64,000 bases of DNA, from positions 62,001-126,000 of the forward strand of contig CAZIUG010000009.1 of assembly GCA_964542645.1 (NCBI GenBank). Direction: 5' to 3'. Shown here one piece after another: positions 54,609-62,735 of this stretch. Position numbers and translations under genes: made by a program. Every line of letters starts with the position of its first letter. The stretch's first letter is position 1. The notes beneath the pieces were generated by a model. The model made no database searches, was not told where the DNA came from, and saw only the letters and a list, made by a program, of their open reading frames with translations. This DNA comes from Moanibacter sp964542645. GTDB lineage: Bacteria; Verrucomicrobiota; Verrucomicrobiia; Opitutales; UBA2987.

Positions 54609-55249
54609 CCCGAACAACTTAAGGGCGCATTTACTTCCCATTTCATCACACGTTCACTTCCTTCTTCAATTTGGGCATTAACGCTTGTTGCCTTCCAATC
54701 CAAATCATAGACCTTGTCCAGAGGCCGTACTGCTTTATCAGGATGACGGTGACAATCCAGACAAAATGCCATACCCAGGGATTTTGCATGGTAAACTTCC
54801 TTCATCCGATTGACCTGCCCATGACACTCCACGCAACTAATACCTCGATTGACATGAACGGAGTGATTAAAGAACACGTAGTCGGGTGTTTTATGCACTC
54901 GCACCCATGGTATTGGTTCGCCTGAACTATAGCTTTCCCGAATGAGAGCTAAGGCAGGACTATTCGATTTAATCATGGAGTGGCAGTTCATACAAGTACC
55001 CGCGTCAGGCACATTCGAGTGTTCAGATCGATCAACAAATGTGTGACAATAGCGGCAATCTAGCCCCACTTGTTCAACATGAAGATGGTGGTCGAACGCT
55101 ACCGGTTGCTTAGGCTGATAGCCTACGCGAGTATATTTTGGTGTAGCGTAATAAGTTATTCCTGCTGAAATAACTCCGCCCAACAAAAGGAAACCTAAAA
55201 GTACCTGCAGTGGGATAGTATTGGCCCACTTGGGAAAAATATTCGCCAT
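54596..55249 (-). CDS. actA: Alternative Complex III subunit ActA (pentahaem cytochrome c)
   Basis: A 217-residue cytochrome with an N-terminal membrane anchor (LQVLLGFLLLGGVISAGITYYA) and exactly five haem c motifs: CRYCH, CMNCH, CVECH, CLDCH and CSGCH. Conserved surroundings such as VAFDHHLHVEQVGLDCRYCHTFVDRS and VFFNHSVHVNRGISC supply the second axial His ligands. It is the first unquestioned gene of the ACIII operon. ATG at 55249. Confidence 0.96.
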   Translation of the reverse strand: MANIFPKWANTIPLQVLLGFLLLGGVISAGITYYATPKYTRVGYQPKQPVAFDHHLHVEQVGLDCRYCHTFVDRSEHSNVPDAGTCMNCHSMIKSNSPALALIRESYSSGEPIPWVRVHKTPDYVFFNHSVHVNRGISCVECHGQVNRMKEVYHAKSLGMAFCLDCHRHPDKAVRPLDKVYDLDWKATSVNAQIEEGSERVMKWEVNAPLSCSGCHR

Positions 55250-55273
55250 AACTCCGCCAAATCTCGGGATTAG

Positions 55274-55555
55274 TTAGCCTAAAGTCCTTGTTGGATTCGT
55301 GGGTTTAGTCGCTGTACCCTCTAAGTCCGTGGAAACACAATGAACAACTGATCTCGGTTCCTTCCTTACTACCATTGTTGATGATTCTCTACTATGAGTA
55401 GTGCTTTTCTGCCCATACAAGACACCTTGTCGAAAGTCTTTATTTCTTCGACTGCCATCAAAAATTCCACTGAAGGTTCTCCAGCCAACACCAGCGAGAG
55501 ATATCCCGGTAAGAAATCTCAAAAATCTTTTCCTTTTAAACTTCTTCTTGGCCAT
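55274..55555 (-). CDS. Possible small basic membrane protein ahead of actA
   Basis: A 93-residue frame ending 24 bases before actA. It starts with a very basic patch (AKKKFKRKRFLRFL), has one short hydrophobic stretch (TGISLAGVGW), then a polar Ser/Thr/Arg-rich tail. No family is recognised. Its favour is position at the head of the operon and a plausible positive-inside membrane lead. Against it are the lack of a clear ribosome-binding site and overlapping frames on the other strand. It may be a small operon protein or simply the leader region. Confidence 0.35.
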   Translation of the reverse strand: MAKKKFKRKRFLRFLTGISLAGVGWRTFSGIFDGSRRNKDFRQGVLYGQKSTTHSRESSTMVVRKEPRSVVHCVSTDLEGTATKPTNPTRTLG

Positions 55556-55684
55556 TTGCATAGTGAAAACAGATGGGACTTCGGTTTTTTGGTTTTTAAA
55601 GGCCTTATTTAACCAAAGTTTCCAAAAATAAGTGCAAGAAAAAAAGAATCGCGCGGAACTTCCCATATCTTCAATCTACACGAC

Positions 55685-56113
55685 TTGGGCAAAGTAAGAA
55701 TACTGTTTATCTGCATCCACAATAGCGCCAGGAGTCAAATGGCAGAAGCGTGGGCAAATGCCCTGTATCCCCTTTCACTTAAGGCTCAAAGCGCTGGTCT
55801 GAAACCCGGATTAATCAATCCCTATGTTGTTCGGGCGATGGCTGATGTCAAAATAGATATCTCTACAAACTATCCTACTAACTTAGATGACGTCATTAAG
55901 ACCAAATCAATTTTTGACTACGTTATAACGGTTTGCGACGAAAGTTCAGCCGGACAATGTCCCGTATTCCCTAGCTCCTCAACTAAACTCCACTGGAACT
56001 TCCCCGATCCTTCAAAATTTACTGGTAGCGAAGAGGAAGTTATGCAAGGTGTGCGAAAAATACGAGATTCAATAAAAGATAAGGTTTTGGAATTCGGGAA
56101 AAAACTCATGTAA
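55685..56113 (+). CDS. ArsC-type arsenate reductase / low-molecular-weight protein phosphatase family
   Basis: A 142-residue protein of the LMW-PTPase fold. The P-loop CIHNSARS (C10 to R16) is the CX5R nucleophile motif. CDESSAGQCPVFP holds two more cysteines (C84, C92) as in thioredoxin-coupled arsenate reductases, and LHWNFPDPSKF follows with the usual Asp-Pro. The spacing between the second and third Cys is one residue longer than the common CDxxxxxCP. The start is a TTG; no ATG fits. No ArsR, ArsB or Acr3 is adjacent, so an isolated detoxification or phosphatase role are both possible. Confidence 0.85.
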   Translation: MGKVRILFICIHNSARSQMAEAWANALYPLSLKAQSAGLKPGLINPYVVRAMADVKIDISTNYPTNLDDVIKTKSIFDYVITVCDESSAGQCPVFPSSSTKLHWNFPDPSKFTGSEEEVMQGVRKIRDSIKDKVLEFGKKLM

Positions 56114-56239
56114 AAAGTTTTTCACCCATTTAGAGTACCCCACCTACAATACTGTTTTGTTCATTCAAGGAGCCTAATGTGATGACTTTTTACACCCACA
56201 CATCCTGACAACATTTCAATTAGAAATTCGAGCAACAAT

Positions 56240-56854
56240 TTGAAAAAGGAAACGAAATTTCTAGTTATTCTAGCAGTATTTCTCTCTGTCCTTTCGATTA
56301 TTAACCTGGTCAGCGTCAAACTCGTTCAGTTGGGAACATTGGTCTTTCCCTTTGGAGCCTATCTCTACGCATTGACCTTTCCCTGCACCGATGTCGTTTC
56401 CGAAATATGGGGGAAAGAGCGAGCAAAAAAAATGGTCTACCTAGGGATGCTTGCCACCATTCTCGCTGCGATTATTACAGCATTGGCAGTCTCCCACCCT
56501 CCAGCCCCATTCTGGGAAAAGATGGATGAACCTTTTTCCCTAATCTTCGGACTCGTTCCTCGACTCCTAATTGCCTCTCTCATCGCCTATTCTGTCGGAC
56601 AGCTTCACGACATTTGGGCCTTTCACTTTTGGAAAGCTATGACAGGGCCTCGCTTCCTCTGGCTGCGCAACAATCTTTCAACTACGGTCTCACAATTTCT
56701 TGACACAACCCTTTTTAACTTAATCGCGTTTCTCGGAGTGGTACCTAATGCAGATTTACCGAAGCTCATATTAGGAGCTTACTTTCTCAAACTTTTGATC
56801 GCAGTAATAGACACACCTGTTGTCTATCTTCTCGTCCGTTGGGTACGCGGATAA
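56240..56854 (+). CDS. yhhQ: Queuosine precursor transporter (YhhQ/QueT-like, DUF165)
   Basis: A 204-residue inner-membrane protein with six helices. FGAYLYALTFPCTDVVSEIWGKERAKKMVYLG and RFLWLRNNLSTTVSQFLDTTLFNLIAF are the two conserved stretches of the YhhQ family, which imports preQ0/preQ1 for queuosine in tRNA. The start appears to be a TTG at 56240. I looked upstream for a preQ1 riboswitch and see none. It stands alone. Confidence 0.92.
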   Translation: MKKETKFLVILAVFLSVLSIINLVSVKLVQLGTLVFPFGAYLYALTFPCTDVVSEIWGKERAKKMVYLGMLATILAAIITALAVSHPPAPFWEKMDEPFSLIFGLVPRLLIASLIAYSVGQLHDIWAFHFWKAMTGPRFLWLRNNLSTTVSQFLDTTLFNLIAFLGVVPNADLPKLILGAYFLKLLIAVIDTPVVYLLVRWVRG

Positions 56855-56948
56855 CTTAGTTTGGGTTAAGGTTTGTTGCACCTACCATGACCTTTCTTGA
56901 GGTTGAATGGGAATAATGAGGCGTAACTCAGAATCTTCTCTTCTCCTG

Positions 56949-57890
56949 TTATAACAAAGCCCTTAAGTGAGCTTTTACGCTTCGGGATAATGCTCTCAAG
57001 TTATATCCTCCTTCCATAATCGAGACAATCCGACCTTGACAGTGGGAATCTGCTAGAGCCCTGACCTTTGATGTAAGTTCCTCGAAATCCTCCTCTAGGA
57101 AATTCATAGCGGCGAGAGGATCTGACTGGTGTGCATCGAATCCCGCTGAAATGAGAACGAGCTGAGGCGAAAATTCTTCTGCGATAGATCCAATAATAGA
57201 GTCGAAATCCTGGCGGTAAAGCGCCATAGAAGTCCCCGCTGCCATAGGAAGATTTATTGTTGATCCCAAACCTGGTCCAGTTCCCTTTTCAGAAGAAGAT
57301 CCTGACCCGGGGTAATATGGGAATTGGTGCAAGCTAAAGAAAAAAACTGAGGGGTCGTTATAAAAACTCTCTTGGGTTCCGTTTCCATGATGAACATCCC
57401 AATCGACTATCAGTACTCGTTTTAGTTTATAGCGCCTCTGAGCATATCGAGCCGCGATAGCCACGTTATTGAACAGACAAAATCCCATTGCTGCATCATG
57501 ACGGGCGTGATGCCCAGGCGGGCGAGCGCAAGAAAAGGCATATCGGTAACCTTTTCCCATTACCGCATCAATCCCTGCAAGAGCACCACCCACGGCAAAA
57601 CACCCAGCCATATAGGAATCAGGTGAACAACGTGTATCGCCTGAATCTAAAACTTCATCTCCCGCCCTACAAGCCCTCTGAACTGACTGAATATAGTTTC
57701 TGGAGTGATTTAATTCAATCCACTCAAGCTTGGCAGATTCAGGTTCAATAAACTCAAGGTTTTCTGCCAGCGAGCTTCCCTTAATTTTCTCATAAACAAC
57801 TTTTGCCCTCACCGAAGTCTCAGGATGGAGACTTCCTGTGTAGTGCAATTCGTAATCAGGATGATAAATAAATGCCCCTTCCTTCATCAT
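56949..57890 (-). CDS. Histone-deacetylase-family zinc hydrolase
   Basis: A 313-residue amidohydrolase of the HDAC/AcuC/acetylpolyamine group. The catalytic His pair is in RPPGHHA (123-129), the zinc ligands in DWDVHHGNG (D163 or D165, H167) and the third Asp in SAGFDAHQSDPL. The C-terminal EGGYNL supplies the transition-state region. It would remove acetyl groups from small amines or proteins; no substrate gene is nearby. The start ATG-ATG at 57890 directly abuts a perfect inverted repeat and has no visible ribosome-binding site outside it. Confidence 0.93.
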   Translation of the reverse strand: MMKEGAFIYHPDYELHYTGSLHPETSVRAKVVYEKIKGSSLAENLEFIEPESAKLEWIELNHSRNYIQSVQRACRAGDEVLDSGDTRCSPDSYMAGCFAVGGALAGIDAVMGKGYRYAFSCARPPGHHARHDAAMGFCLFNNVAIAARYAQRRYKLKRVLIVDWDVHHGNGTQESFYNDPSVFFFSLHQFPYYPGSGSSSEKGTGPGLGSTINLPMAAGTSMALYRQDFDSIIGSIAEEFSPQLVLISAGFDAHQSDPLAAMNFLEEDFEELTSKVRALADSHCQGRIVSIMEGGYNLRALSRSVKAHLRALL

Positions 57891-57941
57891 AAGAATCTAA
57901 CAGACAAATCGAGAACTCCTAAATTTGTCTGTTAGATTCTT
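57891..57941 (-). repeat. Perfect 19-bp inverted repeat between ygjP-like and deacetylase genes
   Basis: AAGAATCTAACAGACAAAT (57891-57909) and ATTTGTCTGTTAGATTCTT (57923-57941) are exact reverse complements with a 13-base spacer. One arm includes the stop codon of the metallopeptidase gene, the other ends at the base before the deacetylase ATG. In the minus-strand mRNA this folds into one long hairpin with no U-run after it. Confidence 0.85.
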
Positions 57942-58618
57942 CCTAGTGCAAGGATCGACCCGGCCAGTCGGGTAATCTGCATGTCGTGTAGAACCGTCTT
58001 AGGATCGTAAGTTTGCAGTAAATTCCAATATTTAAAGGAATGATCCAAATGAGTAATGTGAGCAAGTTCATGGAAAATTATGTAATCATGCAATTTAGGG
58101 GGCAACAGAACCAACCTCCAGTTCAATGAGAGATTTTGCCTATCCGTACAGGATCCCCAACACCTCCGTTGATTGCGGATCGTGATTTTATTGACTTCAA
58201 TTCGACGAATTCGCGCCAGAACTTTGACATATTCTGGTACAACGTCCTTTGCGAATTGCTTAAGTATCGAGACAATCTGTGGATTTAAGTTAATACTAGA
58301 ATCAAGACTCAACTTTACGCTCTTCGACTCTTTATCGCAGTGCATCGTAGGTTTTCCAGGCGAGAATAGGAAATCCAACGAAAACCGTTTCCCATAAGCA
58401 GATAAAAACGGCCTGTCACGTAGGTAGCCAAGAAGATCCGGTTTCCTTTGTCTTTTGGTAGCATTCTTGGAAAACCAATCCCCGTTTCGTTTAAGGAATT
58501 CTATAGCTTCTCGCTTCGTTCCTCTTCGTGGTAAAGTCAATACCGCATGCTTGGCTTCATCGAGACTTAAATGCAGGCGCCGGCTACGTCTTGAATGTAC
58601 CACTCGATATGGCACCAT
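57932..58618 (-). CDS. YgjP-like (M48/DUF45) metallopeptidase
   Basis: A 228-residue putative zinc peptidase. The motif HELAH in IIFHELAHITHLDH with a following His gives the DUF45 metal site. The segment RNQRRCWGSCTDRQNLSLNWRLVLLP is the signature of the YgjP family, whose role is poorly understood. It lies downstream of mazG. The frame is open to a GTG at 58678 overlapping mazG, but the ATG at 58618 (VPYRVVHSRRSRRLHL) matches family starts better. Confidence 0.9.
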   Translation of the reverse strand: MVPYRVVHSRRSRRLHLSLDEAKHAVLTLPRRGTKREAIEFLKRNGDWFSKNATKRQRKPDLLGYLRDRPFLSAYGKRFSLDFLFSPGKPTMHCDKESKSVKLSLDSSINLNPQIVSILKQFAKDVVPEYVKVLARIRRIEVNKITIRNQRRCWGSCTDRQNLSLNWRLVLLPPKLHDYIIFHELAHITHLDHSFKYWNLLQTYDPKTVLHDMQITRLAGSILALGRI

Positions 58619-58677
58619 TATAATTCCATCTGAAGTATTTACAGTGCAAATATCGATCACAACTATCCAATAGAACA

Positions 58678-59337
58678 CTAAGTATTAGTTCGTTTCACTA
58701 GCTCACTTGTGTACCGGCGTAGAGCAGACTCTGGATCGATTTTCGCATCATGACAAACCTCAACCAATTGGAAAAGAAGTCTGCCAGCGTTCTCTTCATC
58801 GATGTCGCCACTGAATTTAGTGACTTCTTCGGTTTCGACTAACCCGCTATTTTCGAGCCCACCTTTCTTAATCAGCTTACAGACGTCCCTAGCATAGAGA
58901 AGTGCAGGGAGTTGCCTTGGCAAACTCGAAAGCTTATCTCGATAATCTACTTTCCCACCCTTTTCAAGGGCTTTAATTTCGTCCCATCTATGGAGAGCCT
59001 CAGCTGCATTCGATACTATTTTAGGACCAAAGACATGAGGGTGCCGTCGAATCAGCTTCTCGTTTACCTCTTGTATAATGGCATCTAAATCAAAAATACA
59101 TTTCTCTTGCGCCAGCTGCGCATGCATCACGACCTGAAGAAGAACATCCCCTAGTTCTTCCCGCATATGCGTCATGTCGTTTCGGTCAATTGTGTCGAGT
59201 AACTCAGCACATTCTTCAATCAAACAATCAGCAAGGGACTCGTGCGTTTGCTCCTGATCCCAAGGACAGCCATTAGGGCCACGGAGTGTAGCAACAGTCT
59301 TCTTTAGTTCTTGAATCAGGGTTCCAGAACCTGTCAT
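58678..59337 (-). CDS. mazG: Nucleoside triphosphate pyrophosphohydrolase MazG
   Basis: Hydrolyses NTPs and dNTPs to monophosphates, cleaning the pool. The signature RGPNGCPWDQEQTHESL is followed by EECAELLD and EELGDVLLQVVMHAQLA (the metal site) and by HPHVFG. At about 219 residues it fits the two-domain MazG, with the C-terminal half shortened compared with E. coli (263). The ATG at 59337 is chosen over one 21 codons upstream because the family begins close to the LRGPNGCPWD motif. Confidence 0.93.
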   Translation of the reverse strand: MTGSGTLIQELKKTVATLRGPNGCPWDQEQTHESLADCLIEECAELLDTIDRNDMTHMREELGDVLLQVVMHAQLAQEKCIFDLDAIIQEVNEKLIRRHPHVFGPKIVSNAAEALHRWDEIKALEKGGKVDYRDKLSSLPRQLPALLYARDVCKLIKKGGLENSGLVETEEVTKFSGDIDEENAGRLLFQLVEVCHDAKIDPESALRRYTSELVKRTNT

Positions 59338-59495
59338 AGGATTACAAGAGGAACATACTCTAGAGAAATTAGCGAATGCAATTCGGAAAATATCAGCCAA
59401 AAATCGACTGGGGTTTTACATTTTATCAGAATCCAACAAAGTCCTTGAATCCAAACTTGCATGTATAACCGTTGATCCTAAATTCTAGTTTTCTG

Positions 59496-60290
59496 ATGGA
59501 TAAACTCGATGAGATCATGGAGTGGAAACGAAAGGAACTCTCCGGTAGAATTCGTCACGTAAAAGAGCGAGAGTTAAGCAATCTCGCCAGTGTGCGATCA
59601 CGAGGGCCCTCATTTCGCGAATCCCTCTCTAGCTTTGAACAGCTCAGTGTAGTTGCAGAAATCAAACGGAAATCACCCTCTGCCGGAATCATTGCGGCAG
59701 AAGTTGAATCGGCTGAAAAGGCTAGAAATTACTACAATGCAGAAGCCGATGCGATATCTGTTCTAACCGATTCGCATTTCTTCTCTGGAAGTTTAAAGGA
59801 TCTTTGGGAAGTCAATGATTTCCTTCAATCTAGGGATGACGCTAGACCCACTCTCCGAAAAGATTTCTTCATTCATCCAATACAGATTGTCGAGTCCGCT
59901 GAAGCTGGCAGTAGCGCCATCCTGTTGATTGTACGAGTCCTCTCTGACAGGGAGATACAAGAACTCTATGAAGCTGCTTCACTCGCCGGGCTTGACTGCT
60001 TGTTTGAAGTTCATAATGAACAGGACCTGGAACGTGCAATACAGTTCGAGCCGCGTATAATCGGTGTAAACAATCGTGACCTAACTCGGTTTGAAACCGA
60101 TCTTTCGGTTTCGGAAAAATTGATTCCTCAAATTCCCGAAAATATAGTATCAATTAGCGAAAGTGGGATTCTAAGCCTTGAAGACGCAGAAAGAGTCCGC
60201 AACGCCGGCGCCGATGCCGTCCTTATAGGAGAAGCACTTATGAAGCTCGATGAACCCGAAATATTCATTCACGAGCTACACCAGCTATAA
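59496..60290 (+). CDS. trpC: Indole-3-glycerol-phosphate synthase
   Basis: Makes indole-3-glycerol phosphate from CdRP in tryptophan synthesis. VAEIKRKSPSAG carries the catalytic lysine, LRKDFFIHPIQI the second lysine, EVHNEQDLERA and GVNNRDLTRFETD follow, and SESGILSLEDAERVRNAGADAVLIGEALM closes the barrel. Length (264) is standard for the monofunctional enzyme. ATG at 59496 is preferred over a TTG eight codons earlier. No other trp gene is adjacent. Confidence 0.95.
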   Translation: MDKLDEIMEWKRKELSGRIRHVKERELSNLASVRSRGPSFRESLSSFEQLSVVAEIKRKSPSAGIIAAEVESAEKARNYYNAEADAISVLTDSHFFSGSLKDLWEVNDFLQSRDDARPTLRKDFFIHPIQIVESAEAGSSAILLIVRVLSDREIQELYEAASLAGLDCLFEVHNEQDLERAIQFEPRIIGVNNRDLTRFETDLSVSEKLIPQIPENIVSISESGILSLEDAERVRNAGADAVLIGEALMKLDEPEIFIHELHQL

Positions 60291-60547
60291 GGCAAAGAGT
60301 GATGAAAACATCTACCTTGCGTTCTGGATAAATGGCTTTTTGAGGATAAGCTCGACTTTGATTGATCAACAGGCAAGTCAAGACTTGTTCTAGTCCGATA
60401 AAGAAGTCTTATAGAACTTTCAGCAATAGGCACCTTTCTTCAACAGAGAAAATATGGTAGATTTTTATTTTCCAATACCGAGTTCTATTGTATAAATTTT
60501 AACCGCTTAAAAGGCTGTAGATCTTTAGCGTAAAACTGAAATCTCAA

Positions 60548-61420
60548 TTGAAAAACAGCCATCTTCTCACCCTTAACGACACTCGAAATTTGGTTGCGAA
60601 ACTTGGCCTGCGACCAAAGAAAAAGCTCGGCCAGAATTTTCTTGTTGATAAGAACATCGCCCAGCGGGTAATCGCGTTATCTGAAATCACAGAGGAGGAT
60701 ACAGTAATTGAGATCGGACCGGGACTGGGAGCAATTACAGGAGCTATCTTAACCAAGGGAGCAACTGTCTTTGCAATCGAAGCAGACAATATTCTTCATG
60801 GATTCTTGAGCAATTCTCTCGCACTTGAATTTCCATCGAATCTAAAGCTTCTGAAAGGTGATGCTGTAAAAGAACCTCTTGCGGGATTCAAACCAACACC
60901 TGGAGTTGCTTCTCAAATTGAATCAGTTAAGATTGTTTCAAATCTACCATATGCTATCTCTTCGCCGTGGATGAATTCCGTGATGGAAGGCCCCCTTCCC
61001 AGCTCAATGACTCTCATGTTGCAGAAGGAAACGGCTGACCGATTTACAGCTTCGATAGACTCCAGAGATCTTGGATTGATTTCCATTCAGATTAAATCCA
61101 CCTATATACTGGAGAAGCGAGCAGCAGTATCTCGTAGATGTTTTTATCCAAAACCCGATGTAGACTCATATCTTTGTCGATTTCATTTAAAACCCCGACC
61201 CTATGTCTTTTCAAAAACTAGCAAGAAACTGATCCGCAAAATCTTTACCCAACGTCGAAAACAAATTGGGGGAATCTGCCGTAATCAACCAATGCTTCAA
61301 CATTGGCTTCAAGCATTGCTGGAGGCAAAAATTTCCCATCGTACCCGTCCTGAAGCCATTCCTCTTAAAATGTGGCAGGAACTAGATAGATTGTTATGCA
61401 TAAAAGAAAGCGATGGTTAA
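60548..61420 (+). CDS. rsmA: 16S rRNA dimethyladenosine transferase (KsgA)
   Basis: Dimethylates two adjacent adenines in helix 45 of 16S rRNA. PKKKLGQNFLVDKNIAQRVI starts the SAM-binding domain, VIEIGPGLGAITGAI is the SAM loop, and NLPYAISSPW is the catalytic N-L-P-Y motif. MLQKETADRF and the C-terminal RRKQIGG are family marks. 290 residues. The start is a TTG at 60548; no ATG fits upstream of the core. Confidence 0.94.
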   Translation: MKNSHLLTLNDTRNLVAKLGLRPKKKLGQNFLVDKNIAQRVIALSEITEEDTVIEIGPGLGAITGAILTKGATVFAIEADNILHGFLSNSLALEFPSNLKLLKGDAVKEPLAGFKPTPGVASQIESVKIVSNLPYAISSPWMNSVMEGPLPSSMTLMLQKETADRFTASIDSRDLGLISIQIKSTYILEKRAAVSRRCFYPKPDVDSYLCRFHLKPRPYVFSKTSKKLIRKIFTQRRKQIGGICRNQPMLQHWLQALLEAKISHRTRPEAIPLKMWQELDRLLCIKESDG

Positions 61421-61631
61421 TAAACCCTAAAAGGTCTTCAAAGACTCCGAATACAAAAAGTTTTAGCCGGAAATTTTTCAAACATTGCTTAAACAGTTAT
61501 TTTAAGAGTACTAAACAATCGCATTAGATAGAGCTTTCCCCCGCTGACTTGGAGTAATTCATTCTCCGTTACTGTGAGCAACTTGTACAGAATTATTTAA
61601 TCCAACTTAAACCGCAAAACCCTTAGGTGTG

Positions 61632-62714
61632 ATGCCAAATCTTAAAAAGGCACTGGATGTCGCGATCATAGGTTGCGGAAATATTGCCACCCGATACTCG
61701 GAACAGATCCAGAGTTACACTCGCGTTAATCTAATTGGATTTTCAGACATACTTAAGGAGCGAGCAAAGCTTTTTGTAACAGAATATGGAGGGAAGCTAT
61801 ATTCATGTTTAGATGATATCTTATCAGACCCTAAGATCGATGCTGTAGTGAATTTAACGATCCATCATGCCCATTTGGATGTAATCACTAGATGCCTAAA
61901 GGCTGGAAAGCATGTTCATACAGAAAAGCCTTTCGCCATGACCTACCGTGAAGCAAAGAGCCTGGTAGAACTAGCAGAAGCGAAAAAACTTCACTTAAGC
62001 AGTGCCCCAATAACTTATATGGGAGAAGCGCAACAGACAGCCTGGAGAGTTATTCGTGAGGGGAAGCTAGGCCAAATCCGTCTGATTTATTCCGAGATTA
62101 ATCATGGCCGGGTCGAAACATGGCATCCAAATCCTGAACCCTTTTACGACGTCGGCATCCTGTGGGATGTAGGACCTTATCCAATTACCATGCTAACTTC
62201 TTTTTTCGGTAGAGTAGCTAAAGTTCGTGGCTTTGGCCGAGTGATTCACGCGGATAGAAAAACGGCAGTAGGCCGTAGCTTTAAAATTACAGTTCCAGAT
62301 TGTGTTTTTGCTATTATAGAGCTGGAGCAGGGACCTTTAATTCGGCTCTCAGCAAATTTCTATGCCAAAGGATCGAAACAGGGAGGATCGATAGAGATTC
62401 ATGGGGATAATGGTCGGCTGTTTTTAGGTGATTTTCAGGAATTTTCAGCCTCCGTTGAATATGCCCAATTTGGAGATGATTACAAAAAGGTGCCCTATTT
62501 AAGAAAACCCTACGAAGGGATCGAATTTGCCCGCGGAGTCAAAGATCTATCTGAAGCTATCCTGAATCGCCGCCCCCATCGGGCATCGGCTAAACATGCG
62601 GCTCATGTTGTTGAAGTTATTGAAGGTATTAATCGATCAATCGAAACGGGAGCAGCCATCGAGATTACTTCTGATTTTATTCCCCCTACCCCAATGGACT
62701 GGGCCAAAGCGTAA
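61632..62714 (+). CDS. Gfo/Idh/MocA-family oxidoreductase
   Basis: A 360-residue NAD(P)-dependent sugar or cyclitol dehydrogenase-like protein. The Rossmann motif AIIGCGNIATRYSEQ opens it, HTEKPFAMT carries the catalytic Lys of the EKP motif, and DVGPYPITML is typical of the C-terminal domain. The substrate is unknown. It is followed 21 bases later by a second family member fused to an aldo/keto reductase. The ATG at 61632 is preferred over the GTG just before it. Confidence 0.9.
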   Translation: MPNLKKALDVAIIGCGNIATRYSEQIQSYTRVNLIGFSDILKERAKLFVTEYGGKLYSCLDDILSDPKIDAVVNLTIHHAHLDVITRCLKAGKHVHTEKPFAMTYREAKSLVELAEAKKLHLSSAPITYMGEAQQTAWRVIREGKLGQIRLIYSEINHGRVETWHPNPEPFYDVGILWDVGPYPITMLTSFFGRVAKVRGFGRVIHADRKTAVGRSFKITVPDCVFAIIELEQGPLIRLSANFYAKGSKQGGSIEIHGDNGRLFLGDFQEFSASVEYAQFGDDYKKVPYLRKPYEGIEFARGVKDLSEAILNRRPHRASAKHAAHVVEVIEGINRSIETGAAIEITSDFIPPTPMDWAKA

Positions 62715-62735
62715 ATAACACAACAGGCGGACACC

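Noticed and set aside
55394..55631. Plus-strand frames opposite the region before actA
   Set aside because: Short and overlapping each other, with no recognisable motif; the minus-strand frame fits the operon better.
56114..56239. Possible preQ1 riboswitch ahead of the YhhQ transporter
   Set aside because: No preQ1 aptamer-like hairpin with the A-rich tail is visible.
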